Assembly (NCBI GenBank): GCA_027618515.1 | Contig: JAQCEV010000007.1 | Span: 1-50,238, forward strand | Reading direction: 5' to 3' | Source of the DNA: Chloroflexota bacterium | GTDB taxonomy: Bacteria; Chloroflexota; Dehalococcoidia; Lucifugimonadales; Australimonadaceae | DNA: 50,238 nucleotides | Shown: in pieces, positions 1 through 8,652 of the stretch | Numbering within the stretch: position 1 is the stretch's first letter | How the letters are laid out: each line of letters opens with the position of its first letter | The notes under the pieces: generated by a model | What the model saw: the letters and a program-made list of their open reading frames with translations, nothing else | What the model was told of the DNA's origin: nothing | Database searches by the model: none | Translations under genes and position numbers: made by a program

Positions 1-1848
1 GCGGGAAACATTCCAGAGCTTGGTGCAGAAGTTTCGGCCCGTTTCGACACGGGTTTCATCAAACCGAATGTCCATGCCTGTTGGGGCAATACTCATGATG
101 CCGTAGCGAAGTCCGTCGGCACCGTATTCGGCAATCAAGTCGAGCGGGTCTGGCGAATTGCCAAGGGACTTGGACATTTTACGCCCTTTGAGGTCACGGA
201 TGATTCCCGTGAAGTAGACATCTTTAAAGGGAATGGACTTTCTGATCTCTTCCGAGCTGAGTTCGGATTGATCATCCTCTTCCCGACCATTGTGGAACTG
301 AAGTCCAGCCATGATCATGCGGGCCACCCAGAAGAAGATGATGTCGGGACCGGTGACCAGAGTGGAAGTTGGGTAGTAGGTGTTGAGTCCCTCCTTCTCC
401 ATGAGGTCTTTATCGGGCCAACCCATGGTTGCCAATGGCCAGAGCCAGGAGGATGCCCAAGTGTCGAGGACATCTTCGTCCTGCTCCCAGTTTTCTGGAT
501 CTTCCGGACCATCGAGGGAGACATGAATGTTGGCTGGATCTTTGCGATCGGCTGCACCTTTCTTGTACCAGACAGGAATGCGATGGCCCCACCAGAGTTG
601 GCGGGAGATACACCAGTCGTGGATGTTTTCCATCCAGTGCGCGTACTCGTTCTCGAAGCGCTCGGGGACGATCTTGATCTTGCCCGTCTTGACCGCGTCG
701 AGGGCGCGTTCCGCCAGGGGCTCGACTTGTACGAACCATTGCTTGCTGACGATGGGCTCGACGATGTCGCCGCTGCGCTGGCAGTGGCCGACGGAGTGGA
801 CGTGGCTTTCGATCTTCTCCAGGAGGCCTTCGCGGTCGAGTTGCTCGACGATGGCTTTGCGTGCGTCGAAGCGGTCGTAGCCCTCGTAGGGGCCAGCCTC
901 GCTGTTGAGGGTGCCGTCATCGTTGAGGATGTTGATGATAGGCAGGCCGTGACGCTCGCCGGTGTCGAAGTCGTTGGGGTCGTGGCCTGGGGTGATCTTC
1001 AGGGCGCCAGTGCCAAAGTCGATGGCGACGGCTTCGTCCTCGATGATGGGAATGGGGCGATTGAGGATCGGTAGTAGCACGTTCTTGCCCCGGAACGCCG
1101 CGAATCGGTCGTCGTTGGGGTTCACGGCGACGGCGGTGTCGCCGAGGAGGGTTTCGGGTCGCGTGGTGGCGACGACGATGTAGTTGTCGCCAGATGCGTT
1201 ATCGCCGGACTCTAGGGGGTAACGGATGTGGTAGAAAGCGCCGTCTTCGTCGGCGTGGTCGACCTCAAGATCGGATAGGGCGGTGCGACAGGTGACGCAC
1301 CAGTTGATCATGCGCTCGCCGCGGTATATCAACTTCTTGTCGTAGAGGTTCTTGAAGGTTGTGCGAACGGCCAGGCTTGGGCCTGGATCGAGGGTGAATG
1401 TGAGTCGCGACCAGTCGCACGAGACGCCTAGACGTCGTAGCTGGTTGTCGATGATGTTGCCGTACTGCTCGACCCACTGCCAGACGCGCTCGATGAACTT
1501 TTCGCGGCCGAGTTGGTGGCGATCAAGGCCTTCGTCGGCGAGAGCGCGCTCGACCACCATCTGGGTTGCGATGCCTGCGTGGTCCTTGCCGGGAAGCCAG
1601 AGGGCTTCGAATCCCTGCATGCGGTGGTACCGCGTCATGGTGTCTTCGAGGGCGGCAAAGAGGGCGTGCCCTAGGTGCAACTCGCCCGTGACGTTGGGCG
1701 GCGGCATGATGATGGTGAAGGGCTTCTTGTCGGGATTGGGGCTGGCTTTGAAGTAGCCGGAGGACTCCCACCACTTATAAAGACGCTCCTCAACATCGGC
1801 TGCCTCGTAGGCCTTGGACAGCTGTTGGGGGGCGTCTTGGTTGGTCAT
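1..1848 (-). CDS. valS: Valyl-tRNA synthetase (3' part outside the window)
   Basis: Charges tRNA-Val with valine in the cytoplasm. The frame is open from an ATG at 1848 to the window edge, giving 616 codons. Class I ValRS enzymes usually have about 880-950 residues, so roughly the last third, including most of the anticodon-binding part, is missing only because the window ends. Seen in sequence: PPPNVTGELHLGH near residues 49-61 (HIGH motif), an editing (CP1) domain containing VATTRPETLLGDTAV, and KMSKS at about 557-561. The visible end, GRNFCTKLWNVSR, is a typical ValRS block. It is divergent from the MFS gene, with 211 nt between the starts. Confidence 0.97.
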   Translation of the reverse strand, partial: MTNQDAPQQLSKAYEAADVEERLYKWWESSGYFKASPNPDKKPFTIIMPPPNVTGELHLGHALFAALEDTMTRYHRMQGFEALWLPGKDHAGIATQMVVERALADEGLDRHQLGREKFIERVWQWVEQYGNIIDNQLRRLGVSCDWSRLTFTLDPGPSLAVRTTFKNLYDKKLIYRGERMINWCVTCRTALSDLEVDHADEDGAFYHIRYPLESGDNASGDNYIVVATTRPETLLGDTAVAVNPNDDRFAAFRGKNVLLPILNRPIPIIEDEAVAIDFGTGALKITPGHDPNDFDTGERHGLPIINILNDDGTLNSEAGPYEGYDRFDARKAIVEQLDREGLLEKIESHVHSVGHCQRSGDIVEPIVSKQWFVQVEPLAERALDAVKTGKIKIVPERFENEYAHWMENIHDWCISRQLWWGHRIPVWYKKGAADRKDPANIHVSLDGPEDPENWEQDEDVLDTWASSWLWPLATMGWPDKDLMEKEGLNTYYPTSTLVTGPDIIFFWVARMIMAGLQFHNGREEDDQSELSSEEIRKSIPFKDVYFTGIIRDLKGRKMSKSLGNSPDPLDLIAEYGADGLRYGIMSIAPTGMDIRFDETRVETGRNFCTKLWNVSR

Positions 1849-2059
1849 AAAGGGGGCGTCCGTAGGGGTGAACAGGGTAAGGAACCGGGGCTTCGAGTTT
1901 AGGGGTAGCCACCTGCTCGGTCAACCGAGCGTTGCCTCTGGGCGTTGTCTCTACGTGAGCCTTGAAGGGCACCGTACCGGAGCCGCGCAGGAGTGGGCGT
2001 CCTCGTTCGTGGCAGATGACGGCTGCTAAACTGATCAGCGAACTCAACTTAGGACATCC

Positions 2060-3301
2060 ATGACCTCGAACCCTTCATCGTTTCCGTGGAAACGCAACCT
2101 CATCGTTCTCTGGTTCGCTCAGGTCGTCACGACTCTCGGTTTCTCGTTCACTTTCCCCTTTTTCCCTATTTTCTTCGCTGAAGTTGGCGTTACGGATCTG
2201 GAACGCGCCGCGTTTCTAGCGGGCGTGTCTGGCGGACTGCTCGGTTTGGGGATGGGGCTTTTCGCGCCCATCTGGGGAATCGTTGGAGACCGCTATGGAC
2301 GGCGGTTGAACATCCTCCGCGCGCTGGTGCTGGGCGCGGCATTTTTGATCCTTTCAGGATACGTGCAAAACCCGACACAGCTGGTGCTGAGTCGATTCTT
2401 CGTGGGTGCGACGAGTGGCGTTGTTCCGACGATCATGGCATTGGTTGCGGCGCACACGCCCAGGGACAAACTGCCGCTGGCGGCGGGGGCGACGATGTCC
2501 GCGCTGCTGTTTGGTACGGCGATCGGGCCGTTGGTGGGCGGGGTGATCTTTGACAACTTTGGCATGCGAGCGGCGTTCTGGGCGACGGGGCTAGGACTGC
2601 TTTTCGCGGCCGGGATGGTATTGGTGTTGGTGCGCGAGGACTTCACGAAGCCCGAGGCGACGAAGAGCCCGCTGGAGCCGTTCCGGAGTCTGTGGACGCT
2701 GGTCGGGAATTCAACGTTCCTGCCGGTGTTGTTGATGGCGATGCTGCTGCACTCAGGGGTGCTGATGATCACACCGGCCATAGCCGGGATCGTGAAGAAC
2801 CTTGATGGCGGGTCGTCGAGTGCGTCGGCCACTGCGGTGGTGTTCGCGTCCATCGGCATCGCCGGAGCGATCTCGTCGATCGGTATGGGCTGGCTGGCGA
2901 GCAGAGTCGGCATCAGGCGAATGTTCATTTGGGCAGCAGCAGCAGCTACGGTGGCCTCATTCGGCCCGTTCTTCGCGCACAGTATTGTCGCGTTTACGTT
3001 GCTGGCGGGACTGGTCGCTTTATTCCAGGGTGGATTGGGCGGATTGCTACAAGGGCTGATAGCGATGAAAACGCCGCCGGGCATGCAGGGGTCAGCGTTC
3101 GGAGCGAGTCAGGTGGCACACTCGATAGGTACGGCGATGGGGCCCATGGTTGGTGGCACTGCGGTGGTTCTGTTCGGCTTCCGTAGTGTGTTCTTGGTGA
3201 ACGTGGGCTTGTTCTCGATCGTTTTGCTGCTCGCGTTGGTGGCAATCACTAACAGCAACACAGCGATGAACCGTCCCCCGAGTGAATCGTCGGCGGAGTA
3301 G
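2060..3301 (+). CDS. Major facilitator superfamily transporter
   Basis: A 413-residue membrane protein with about 12 hydrophobic segments. The MFS motif A-like loop GDRYGRR lies between TM2 and TM3, near residues 75-81, and a second related loop (GWLASRVGIRR) begins the C-terminal half. The layout resembles TetA/MdtG-type drug or solute exporters, but the substrate cannot be read from sequence. An AGGA element lies about 8 nt before the ATG. The stop codon is 6 nt from the convergent coaBC stop, within the palindrome GCGCTAGCGC. It has no operon partner. Confidence 0.9.
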   Translation: MTSNPSSFPWKRNLIVLWFAQVVTTLGFSFTFPFFPIFFAEVGVTDLERAAFLAGVSGGLLGLGMGLFAPIWGIVGDRYGRRLNILRALVLGAAFLILSGYVQNPTQLVLSRFFVGATSGVVPTIMALVAAHTPRDKLPLAAGATMSALLFGTAIGPLVGGVIFDNFGMRAAFWATGLGLLFAAGMVLVLVREDFTKPEATKSPLEPFRSLWTLVGNSTFLPVLLMAMLLHSGVLMITPAIAGIVKNLDGGSSSASATAVVFASIGIAGAISSIGMGWLASRVGIRRMFIWAAAAATVASFGPFFAHSIVAFTLLAGLVALFQGGLGGLLQGLIAMKTPPGMQGSAFGASQVAHSIGTAMGPMVGGTAVVLFGFRSVFLVNVGLFSIVLLLALVAITNSNTAMNRPPSESSAE

Positions 3302-3307
3302 CGGGCG

Positions 3308-4510
3308 CTAGCGCTTGGCGGCGAGCCGGGCGACGATGCGATCTAGGATCTCAACGGCCACACCGTATTTCGACATCATGGGTAAGTCCTCGACGCCTTC
3401 GTGACTGACGATGGTGACCTTGTTGGTGTCTGCGCCGAACCCAGAATCTGGCACGGTGATGTCGTTGGCGACGATGAAGTCGAGGGCCTTGGCCTCAAGT
3501 TTGGTTTGCGCGTATCGAATGAGGTTCGTGCTTTCGGCGGCGAACCCGACCCGCACGAGGTTGCGCGGGGTCGCTGAGAGGATGTCCACCGTTTTGGTGA
3601 GATGGACGCTGAGTTCGTCAGTTGCGCTCTTCTTGACCTTGTCAGCCGCTGGGTGGGTGGGCGTGTAGTCGGCAACTGCTGCCGCCATGATGACGGCGTC
3701 CGCGCCTTCGCATGCGGACAAGACCGCACTGAGCATGTCGCTGGCTGATTCCACGTGACGCGTGTCGACGCCTGATGGATCGTTGAGCGAGGTGGGCGCT
3801 GTTACAAGAACTACGCTGGCACCACGGTCGCGGGCGGCTTCGGCGATGGCATAACCCATCTTGCCCGAAGAGCGGTTCGTGATAACGCGCACGGGATCTA
3901 TGGCTTCTTGCGTGCCGCCAGCGCTTACGACGATGGTTCGACCGGCGAGGTCACCGTGGGCACCCAACGCAGTGGCGATGGCCCCGATGATCTCAGGTGT
4001 TTCCGCGAGGCGTCCCCAGCCCATGAGTCCTGAGGCGAGCCTGCCTTCGCCAGGGCCAATGATGGTGGCGCCACGGCTGACTAGCAGGTCGGCGTTGGCG
4101 CGCACTGCGGGGTGGTGCCACATATTGGCGTCCATGGCGGGGGCTATCACGAGAGGCGCGGAGGTGGCGAGGGCGGTGACTGTTATCGGGTCGTCTGCCA
4201 ATCCGAGGGCGAGCTTGGCGATGGTGTGGGCGGTAGCCGGGGCGACGATGAGGACGTCGGCGTCTTTGGCGAGCGCTACGTGCTCAATCGCCTGGCGTGA
4301 GTGGAGGTCGAAGAGGTCGGTGACGACATCTTGGTGGGTCATGCTGCGGAAGGTTAGGGGGGTGACGAAGTGAGTGGCGGCGGGAGACATGAGCACGTTG
4401 ACGATGGCGCCCGCTTGCGTGAGTTTGCTGGCGATGTCGATTGCCTTGTAGGCAGCGATGCTGCCGGAAACGCCAAGCAGCACGCGCTTGCCGTCGAACG
4501 GCCCGCTCAC
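3308..4510 (-). CDS. coaBC: Bifunctional phosphopantothenoylcysteine decarboxylase / phosphopantothenate-cysteine ligase
   Basis: Catalyses the two steps from 4'-phosphopantothenate to 4'-phosphopantetheine in CoA synthesis. The N-terminal flavoprotein half shows SGSIAAYK near the start, a histidine in TFRSMTHQD, and PAMDANMW (the PxMNxxMW substrate motif). The C-terminal ligase half shows ITNRSSGKMG, AAAVADY and VGFAAES. The 400-residue length is normal. The start is a GTG whose GTGA overlaps the coaX stop, so translation is probably coupled. In the loop that usually reads ACGD and supplies the reductive cysteine, this protein reads LASGLMGWGRL, so the cysteine appears absent; alignment is needed to confirm. 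Confidence 0.95.
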   Translation of the reverse strand: MSGPFDGKRVLLGVSGSIAAYKAIDIASKLTQAGAIVNVLMSPAATHFVTPLTFRSMTHQDVVTDLFDLHSRQAIEHVALAKDADVLIVAPATAHTIAKLALGLADDPITVTALATSAPLVIAPAMDANMWHHPAVRANADLLVSRGATIIGPGEGRLASGLMGWGRLAETPEIIGAIATALGAHGDLAGRTIVVSAGGTQEAIDPVRVITNRSSGKMGYAIAEAARDRGASVVLVTAPTSLNDPSGVDTRHVESASDMLSAVLSACEGADAVIMAAAVADYTPTHPAADKVKKSATDELSVHLTKTVDILSATPRNLVRVGFAAESTNLIRYAQTKLEAKALDFIVANDITVPDSGFGADTNKVTIVSHEGVEDLPMMSKYGVAVEILDRIVARLAAKR

Positions 4511-5301
4511 GTGGCGCTCTTGGCTGGGTCGAAGTCCTGGTTGAGATCGAAGATCAAGCGTAGCCCTTGCAACGTCAATTCTTCGTTTACGTGGGTGAAT
4601 ACGTCGGTTTGTGCGGCGATGATCGGCGCGAGGCCGCCGGTAGCGACGACGGTGGCGTCGGGCGCGTCCATCTCCAATTTGTAGAGCCTGACCATGTGCT
4701 CAATGAGGCCGGTGTAGCCAAAGATCAGGCCTGATTGGATGGAGTGCGCGGTGTTCCTGCCAATGGCGGTGGCGGGGGCCACCAGTTCAACACGTCGTAA
4801 CTGCGAGGTGGCGGCGTAGAGCGATTCAGCGGAGACGCCGAGGCCAGGTGAGATGGCTCCGCCTAAGTACTCGCCGTCAGTTGAGATAGCGTCGAACACC
4901 GTGGCTGTACCGAAGTCGACGACGATGCATGGCCCACCATAGAGGTGGTACGCCGCTGCAGCATCCGCCACGCGATCTGCCCCGACGTCACGTGGGTTGT
5001 CGTAGCGCACGCGAACGCCGGTGCGGGTTCCTGTGCCAACCACTAGCGGTTGGATCTGGAAAAGGAAGTCGCATGCCTCCTCGAACACACCGGTGAGTGG
5101 CGGAACAACGCTGCAGAGGGAGATGCCGTCGATGGAGTCAACGGCGAGCCCCTTCATAGGCAGGAGGTCCTTGAGTTGGAGGGCGTACTCATCAGGCTGT
5201 CGATGAACGTCGGTGGCGAGGCGCCATGTCGCGGCAATGCGTTCGCCGTCGAACACGCCGATGGTGACGTTCGTATTGCCTATGTCGAGAGCAAGCAGCA
5301 T
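4507..5301 (-). CDS. coaX: Type III pantothenate kinase
   Basis: Phosphorylates pantothenate, the first committed step of CoA synthesis, and sits just upstream of coaBC, which uses its product. The 264 residues begin MLLALDIGNTN, carrying the N-terminal phosphate-binding motif DIGNTN. GADRVADAAAA and VVDFGTATVFD follow, both typical of CoaX. A longer frame runs upstream, but the family starts at this methionine. A TATACT hexamer on the same strand lies only about 10 nt before the ATG, so the mRNA may be almost leaderless. The stop overlaps the coaBC start. Confidence 0.95.
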   Translation of the reverse strand: MLLALDIGNTNVTIGVFDGERIAATWRLATDVHRQPDEYALQLKDLLPMKGLAVDSIDGISLCSVVPPLTGVFEEACDFLFQIQPLVVGTGTRTGVRVRYDNPRDVGADRVADAAAAYHLYGGPCIVVDFGTATVFDAISTDGEYLGGAISPGLGVSAESLYAATSQLRRVELVAPATAIGRNTAHSIQSGLIFGYTGLIEHMVRLYKLEMDAPDATVVATGGLAPIIAAQTDVFTHVNEELTLQGLRLIFDLNQDFDPAKSAT

Positions 5302-5489
5302 GGTAGCGTCAGTATATCGCGCCTGCGCTTGCTTCCCTGAACGAGCGTTGGCCTTAGGGACGGTCCGCAGGGCCCAGGGTGTGACATCTGCCACTGACGC
5401 GATCGACCCCGTTTTGTTTCTACTGGTGCGGATCGAGATGTATCTCTGGCCTCTGATGGTTGTGGGGCTTGGTGGTGTGGAGGAGTGGA

Positions 5490-5651
5490 ATGGTATACGC
5501 GATAGTGGTGTCCAACGCGATTCTCGTCGGTTTAGCGCTTTGGCTTGCGGTCAAATCCATCCGCCCCGTGTTGATCCCTGAGAATGGTCGCTGGCGGAAA
5601 CTCGGGCGTTCTCTGCGGGACAAGGTCCGACTAGGAAGTCGCGCGGCGTAG
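5490..5651 (+). CDS. Small single-pass membrane protein, unknown
   Basis: A 53-residue reading frame not matched to any family. It begins MVYAIVVSNAILVGLALWL, one clear transmembrane helix, followed by a strongly basic tail with many Arg and Lys residues. A good ribosome-binding site (GGAGGAG) ends 4-6 nt before the ATG. It overlaps the 3' end of the convergent nnrDE gene by 21 nt. Support is the binding site plus the helix-then-basic layout; the codons are too few to judge usage. It could still be a chance frame. Confidence 0.45.
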   Translation: MVYAIVVSNAILVGLALWLAVKSIRPVLIPENGRWRKLGRSLRDKVRLGSRAA

Positions 5652-7190
5652 GCGTTCCATGACGACGGGAATCTGGGCGTGGAGGTCGCTGGCCAGCAGG
5701 CCACTGCTCCCGACCCAACTGCTCACGTTCTCGGCTGCGGCCGCGTGGACGTGTACGCCGAGCCTCGCAGCGTCGTACGGCGCCAGGCCTTGCGCGAGTA
5801 GCGCTCCGATAATCCCGGCCAATACATCGCCCGTGCCTGCGGAAGCTAGCGCTGGATTCGCGAACGGACTGATGGCGGTTCGTCCATCAGGCGACGCGAT
5901 GACGGTATGGGCTCCTTTAAGGACGACGACCTGACCCCACTCGACCGCGGCACGCTGGGCGGTGTCTACTCGGTCATCCTGAACATGCGGAACGCTTTGG
6001 CCAAGCAGGCGTCCCATTTCGCCAGGGTGCGGTGTGAGCACGGAGGGGGCTTTTAGTGATTCCCACCAGTGGTATGTCTGAGACAGTGCGTTGAGCGCGT
6101 CAGCGTCAATGACTGATGGTGTTTCTAGGTAGGGCTCGGTGAGCAGCAGCGCCTGCATCAGTCCACGGATGCTGTCGACGTTGCCTAGGCCGGGCCCGAT
6201 GACGAGCGCTGCGCTCCTGTCGGCGGCGGCGCGGAGTTCGCCTGCGGCACCTGCAGCAGCGTGGCCGTCGGGAGTTTCAGGTAGTGGCAGATGTACCTGC
6301 TCCGCGAGGCCTGGGCCTGCGAGTCGTGACGCGGTTTCCGGTGCTGCGAGCGTCACCAATCCGGCGCCAGCGCGGTACGCGGCGGTGGTCGCCAGGATGG
6401 GCGCGCCTATGAATCGGCGCGAGCCCGCCACGACGAGGAGGTCGCCGAACGAGCCCTTGTGGCCATCGAGTGGGCGGTTGGGCACTAATCCCGCCACGGC
6501 AGCCTCATCGCACAACTCAAGGGAAAGGTCTCCGTCGATCTCTCCGGGAAGGCCGATGTTGAGAACCTCGACACTGCCGACGTAGGCAGCACCGGGGAAA
6601 GCGTAGAGTCCGACCTTTGGGGCGCCCAAGGTCAACGTCATGGTCGCCGGGAAGCAGGCATCGTCGATGACTCCCGTGTCGGCCTGCAGGCCACTGGGAA
6701 CATCGAGTGCTACGTATGTCAGCTTCGGTTGCTCTGCCTTGAGCCGGGCGACCTCTTCGAAGACCACTCGTAGCGAGTCGCTCAGCGGGCGATCGTTGCC
6801 GATGCCGAGGACGGCGTCGATGACCACATCGGCTAGCGATACGTAGCTTGCGAGTTCGAGATAACCTATGTCGTCTATCGCTTCGACGACCCGTACGTGC
6901 CTGGCGCGGCAGTCTTCGAATTTGTCGTCGCGCCGCCTGCCGCTGGTCATGTAGAGCGTGACGAGACCTCCCCAGTCGGCGAGGTAGCGGGCGGCAACCA
7001 TGCCGTCTCCTCCGTTGTTGCCGGAGCCCACCAGAACGACGATCCGTTTGCCACGGATGCCCTCGGTGATCTGCGCGAGCCTACGGGCGACGGATAGCCC
7101 GGCGGTTTCCATGAGGGAGTCTTCGAACACGCCCGACTCGACAGCTCTGCGTTCGAGCTCCCGCATCTGCGCGACGGTGACGATCTTCAT
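5631..7190 (-). CDS. nnrDE: Bifunctional NAD(P)H-hydrate repair enzyme (epimerase + ADP-dependent dehydratase)
   Basis: Repairs hydrated NADH and NADPH: the N-terminal YjeF_N half epimerises R- and S-NAD(P)HX, and the C-terminal carbohydrate-kinase-like half dehydrates S-NAD(P)HX. In the 519-residue protein the N-terminal half carries VLVGSGNNGGDG and LDVPSGLQADTG. The C-terminal half carries AYRAGAGLVTLA, VIGPGLGN, LTPHPGEMGRLLG and ASAGTGDVLAGIIGALLAQG. It starts with ATG 3 nt after the acpS stop and is surely co-transcribed with acpS, a pairing seen in many bacteria. Confidence 0.95.
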   Translation of the reverse strand: MKIVTVAQMRELERRAVESGVFEDSLMETAGLSVARRLAQITEGIRGKRIVVLVGSGNNGGDGMVAARYLADWGGLVTLYMTSGRRRDDKFEDCRARHVRVVEAIDDIGYLELASYVSLADVVIDAVLGIGNDRPLSDSLRVVFEEVARLKAEQPKLTYVALDVPSGLQADTGVIDDACFPATMTLTLGAPKVGLYAFPGAAYVGSVEVLNIGLPGEIDGDLSLELCDEAAVAGLVPNRPLDGHKGSFGDLLVVAGSRRFIGAPILATTAAYRAGAGLVTLAAPETASRLAGPGLAEQVHLPLPETPDGHAAAGAAGELRAAADRSAALVIGPGLGNVDSIRGLMQALLLTEPYLETPSVIDADALNALSQTYHWWESLKAPSVLTPHPGEMGRLLGQSVPHVQDDRVDTAQRAAVEWGQVVVLKGAHTVIASPDGRTAISPFANPALASAGTGDVLAGIIGALLAQGLAPYDAARLGVHVHAAAAENVSSWVGSSGLLASDLHAQIPVVMERLRRATS

Positions 7191-7193
7191 GCG

Positions 7194-7565
7194 TTATTTC
7201 ACCCTAGTTACGACCGACGCGACGGCGTAGTCGCGCGAGTGTGAGATGCTGAGCGCCAGGCGGTCTATGCCTAGTTTCTTGGCGCGTTCGGCGGCACGTC
7301 CGTGGAGCTCGATCCCTGGCTCGCCGGTGCGCTTGCGAGTAACTTCAACCTCTCGCCAGCCCACGCCGCGAGTGCCGGTGCCGAGGGCTTTCATGACCGC
7401 TTCCTTGGCGGCGAATCGAGCTGCGAGTTGCGGCGCACGGCCACGGCAGTAGGCGATCTCGTTGGCTGTGTAGATGCGTTGTAAGAAGCGATCGCCGAAC
7501 CGATCGACGGTGGCCGCGACGCGGCTGATTTCGATGATGTCGACGCCGACGGAGATGTCTTGCAC
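7194..7565 (-). CDS. acpS: Holo-[acyl-carrier-protein] synthase
   Basis: Transfers the phosphopantetheine arm of CoA to a serine of acyl carrier protein, activating fatty-acid synthesis. The 123 residues match the usual AcpS length. Seen: GVDIIEISR near the N-terminus with the Mg-binding Asp, RFAAKEAVMKALGTG with the second acidic ligand, and the C-terminal ISHSRDYAVASV. The start is GTG. A perfect TATAAT on this strand lies about 45 nt upstream. It heads a two-gene operon with nnrDE. Confidence 0.95.
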   Translation of the reverse strand: MQDISVGVDIIEISRVAATVDRFGDRFLQRIYTANEIAYCRGRAPQLAARFAAKEAVMKALGTGTRGVGWREVEVTRKRTGEPGIELHGRAAERAKKLGIDRLALSISHSRDYAVASVVTRVK

Positions 7566-7607
7566 GTGGAGTCCGGTTGGGAAGAATCACGAACCAAGGG
7601 CCACTGG

Positions 7608-7613
7608 ATTATA
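7608..7613 (-). promoter_or_regulatory. Candidate -10 box for acpS-nnrDE
   Basis: Perfect TATAAT on the minus strand, about 43 nt before the acpS GTG. No good -35 hexamer is visible at 16-18 nt, so the call rests on the -10 box and its position in the divergent acpS/folD gap. Confidence 0.4.
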
Positions 7614-7669
7614 GGTCATGGGGTGGGCGCGCCTCGTGGGTGCTGCCTGCCGTTCTAGGCGGTGCCTGC

Positions 7670-7678
7670 TGATATCAT
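7670..7678 (+). promoter_or_regulatory. Candidate extended -10 promoter for folD
   Basis: TGATATCAT fits an extended -10 element (TGn plus TATCAT, 5 of 6 matches). It places a transcription start near 7685, about 23 nt before the folD ATG. No convincing -35 box is seen. Confidence 0.4.
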
Positions 7679-7707
7679 GCGGGTCGACCCCAAACGCGTG
7701 AGGTGAG

Positions 7708-8598
7708 ATGGTGACGGCGCTTCGTATCGATGGCAAACAGATGGCGATAGATATCCGTGGCGAGGTTGCGGAGGGTGTGGCGAAGCTCAAGGCTGAGACC
7801 AACGTGACGCCTGGATTGGTCGCGGTGCTCGTCGGTGACGATGGCGCATCGGCCATCTACGTTCGCAATAAAGGCATCGCCTGCGAAGAGGCAGGCATGT
7901 TCAGCGAGACGATCAATTTGCCAGCGGACACGACGCAGGAGGATCTGCTGGCGTTAGTCGCCAAGCTGAACGAGGACGACCGCTTCCACGGTGTGCTGGT
8001 TCAGCTTCCGTTGCCGCGTCAGATCGACGAGCGCACGGTGATCCAGTCGATCAACCCGGACAAGGACGTCGATGGTATGCATCCGATCAGCACCGGGTTG
8101 CTGTTGGAGGGCAATCCGCGTTTCCTGCCTGCGACCCCCGCTGGCGTTCAGCAGATGCTGATGCGTACGGGGAATGATCCGTCAGGGAAGCACGTTGTGA
8201 TAGTTGGCCGGAGCAACATCGTGGGGAAGCCCTTGGCTGCGATGCTCATGCAGAAGAGCCCTGGCGCCAACGCGACGGTGACCGTGGTGCACACGGGGAC
8301 CAAGGGCATCGAGGTGTTCACGCGGCAGGCTGACATCGTGGTCGCCGCTGTGGGGCGGGCGAATTCGATCACGGCGGACATGGTCAAGGATGGAGCCGTC
8401 GTCATCGACGTGGGTATCAACCGAATCGAGGACGCAACGCGCAAGAATGGATATCGCCTCGTGGGCGACGTGGCGTACGACGAGGTCTTCGAGAAGGCGT
8501 CGGCGATCACGCCGGTTCCAGGTGGCGTCGGACCGATGACCATAGCGATGCTGCTAATGAACACGCTGCGTGCCGCTCAGTACGCGGCGGGTGTCTAG
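7708..8598 (+). CDS. folD: Methylenetetrahydrofolate dehydrogenase / cyclohydrolase
   Basis: Interconverts 5,10-methylene-, methenyl- and 10-formyl-tetrahydrofolate. The 296 residues match FolD length. Seen: the catalytic Tyr and Lys in YVRNK, GVLVQLPLP, PDKDVDGMHP, the Rossmann loop VVIVGRSNIVGKP, and the C-terminal PGGVGPMTIAMLL. The start ATG follows GAGGTGAG. The gene appears monocistronic apart from the TIGR03086-like gene 54 nt downstream on the same strand. Confidence 0.97.
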   Translation: MVTALRIDGKQMAIDIRGEVAEGVAKLKAETNVTPGLVAVLVGDDGASAIYVRNKGIACEEAGMFSETINLPADTTQEDLLALVAKLNEDDRFHGVLVQLPLPRQIDERTVIQSINPDKDVDGMHPISTGLLLEGNPRFLPATPAGVQQMLMRTGNDPSGKHVVIVGRSNIVGKPLAAMLMQKSPGANATVTVVHTGTKGIEVFTRQADIVVAAVGRANSITADMVKDGAVVIDVGINRIEDATRKNGYRLVGDVAYDEVFEKASAITPVPGGVGPMTIAMLLMNTLRAAQYAAGV

Positions 8599-8652
8599 CC
8601 TTCAAGTTTCAAATATCCCGCAGGGGTTCGATCTTTCTTTAGGAGTCCAATT

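Noticed and set aside
268-1074. Open plus-strand frame of 268 codons over valS
   Set aside because: Antisense shadow of the clear ValRS frame; GC-rich codon bias opens the opposite strand.
1849-2059. Possible T-box leader for valS on the minus strand (hairpin 1916-1929 followed by AGGTGGCTACC)
   Set aside because: The T-box core differs from AGGGTGGNACC by an extra base, and I could not find Stem I elements or a convincing terminator/antiterminator pair.
7566-7707. ZTP-type riboswitch before folD
   Set aside because: The conserved pfl motif segments are not present, and the likely -10 box lies downstream of the candidate region.
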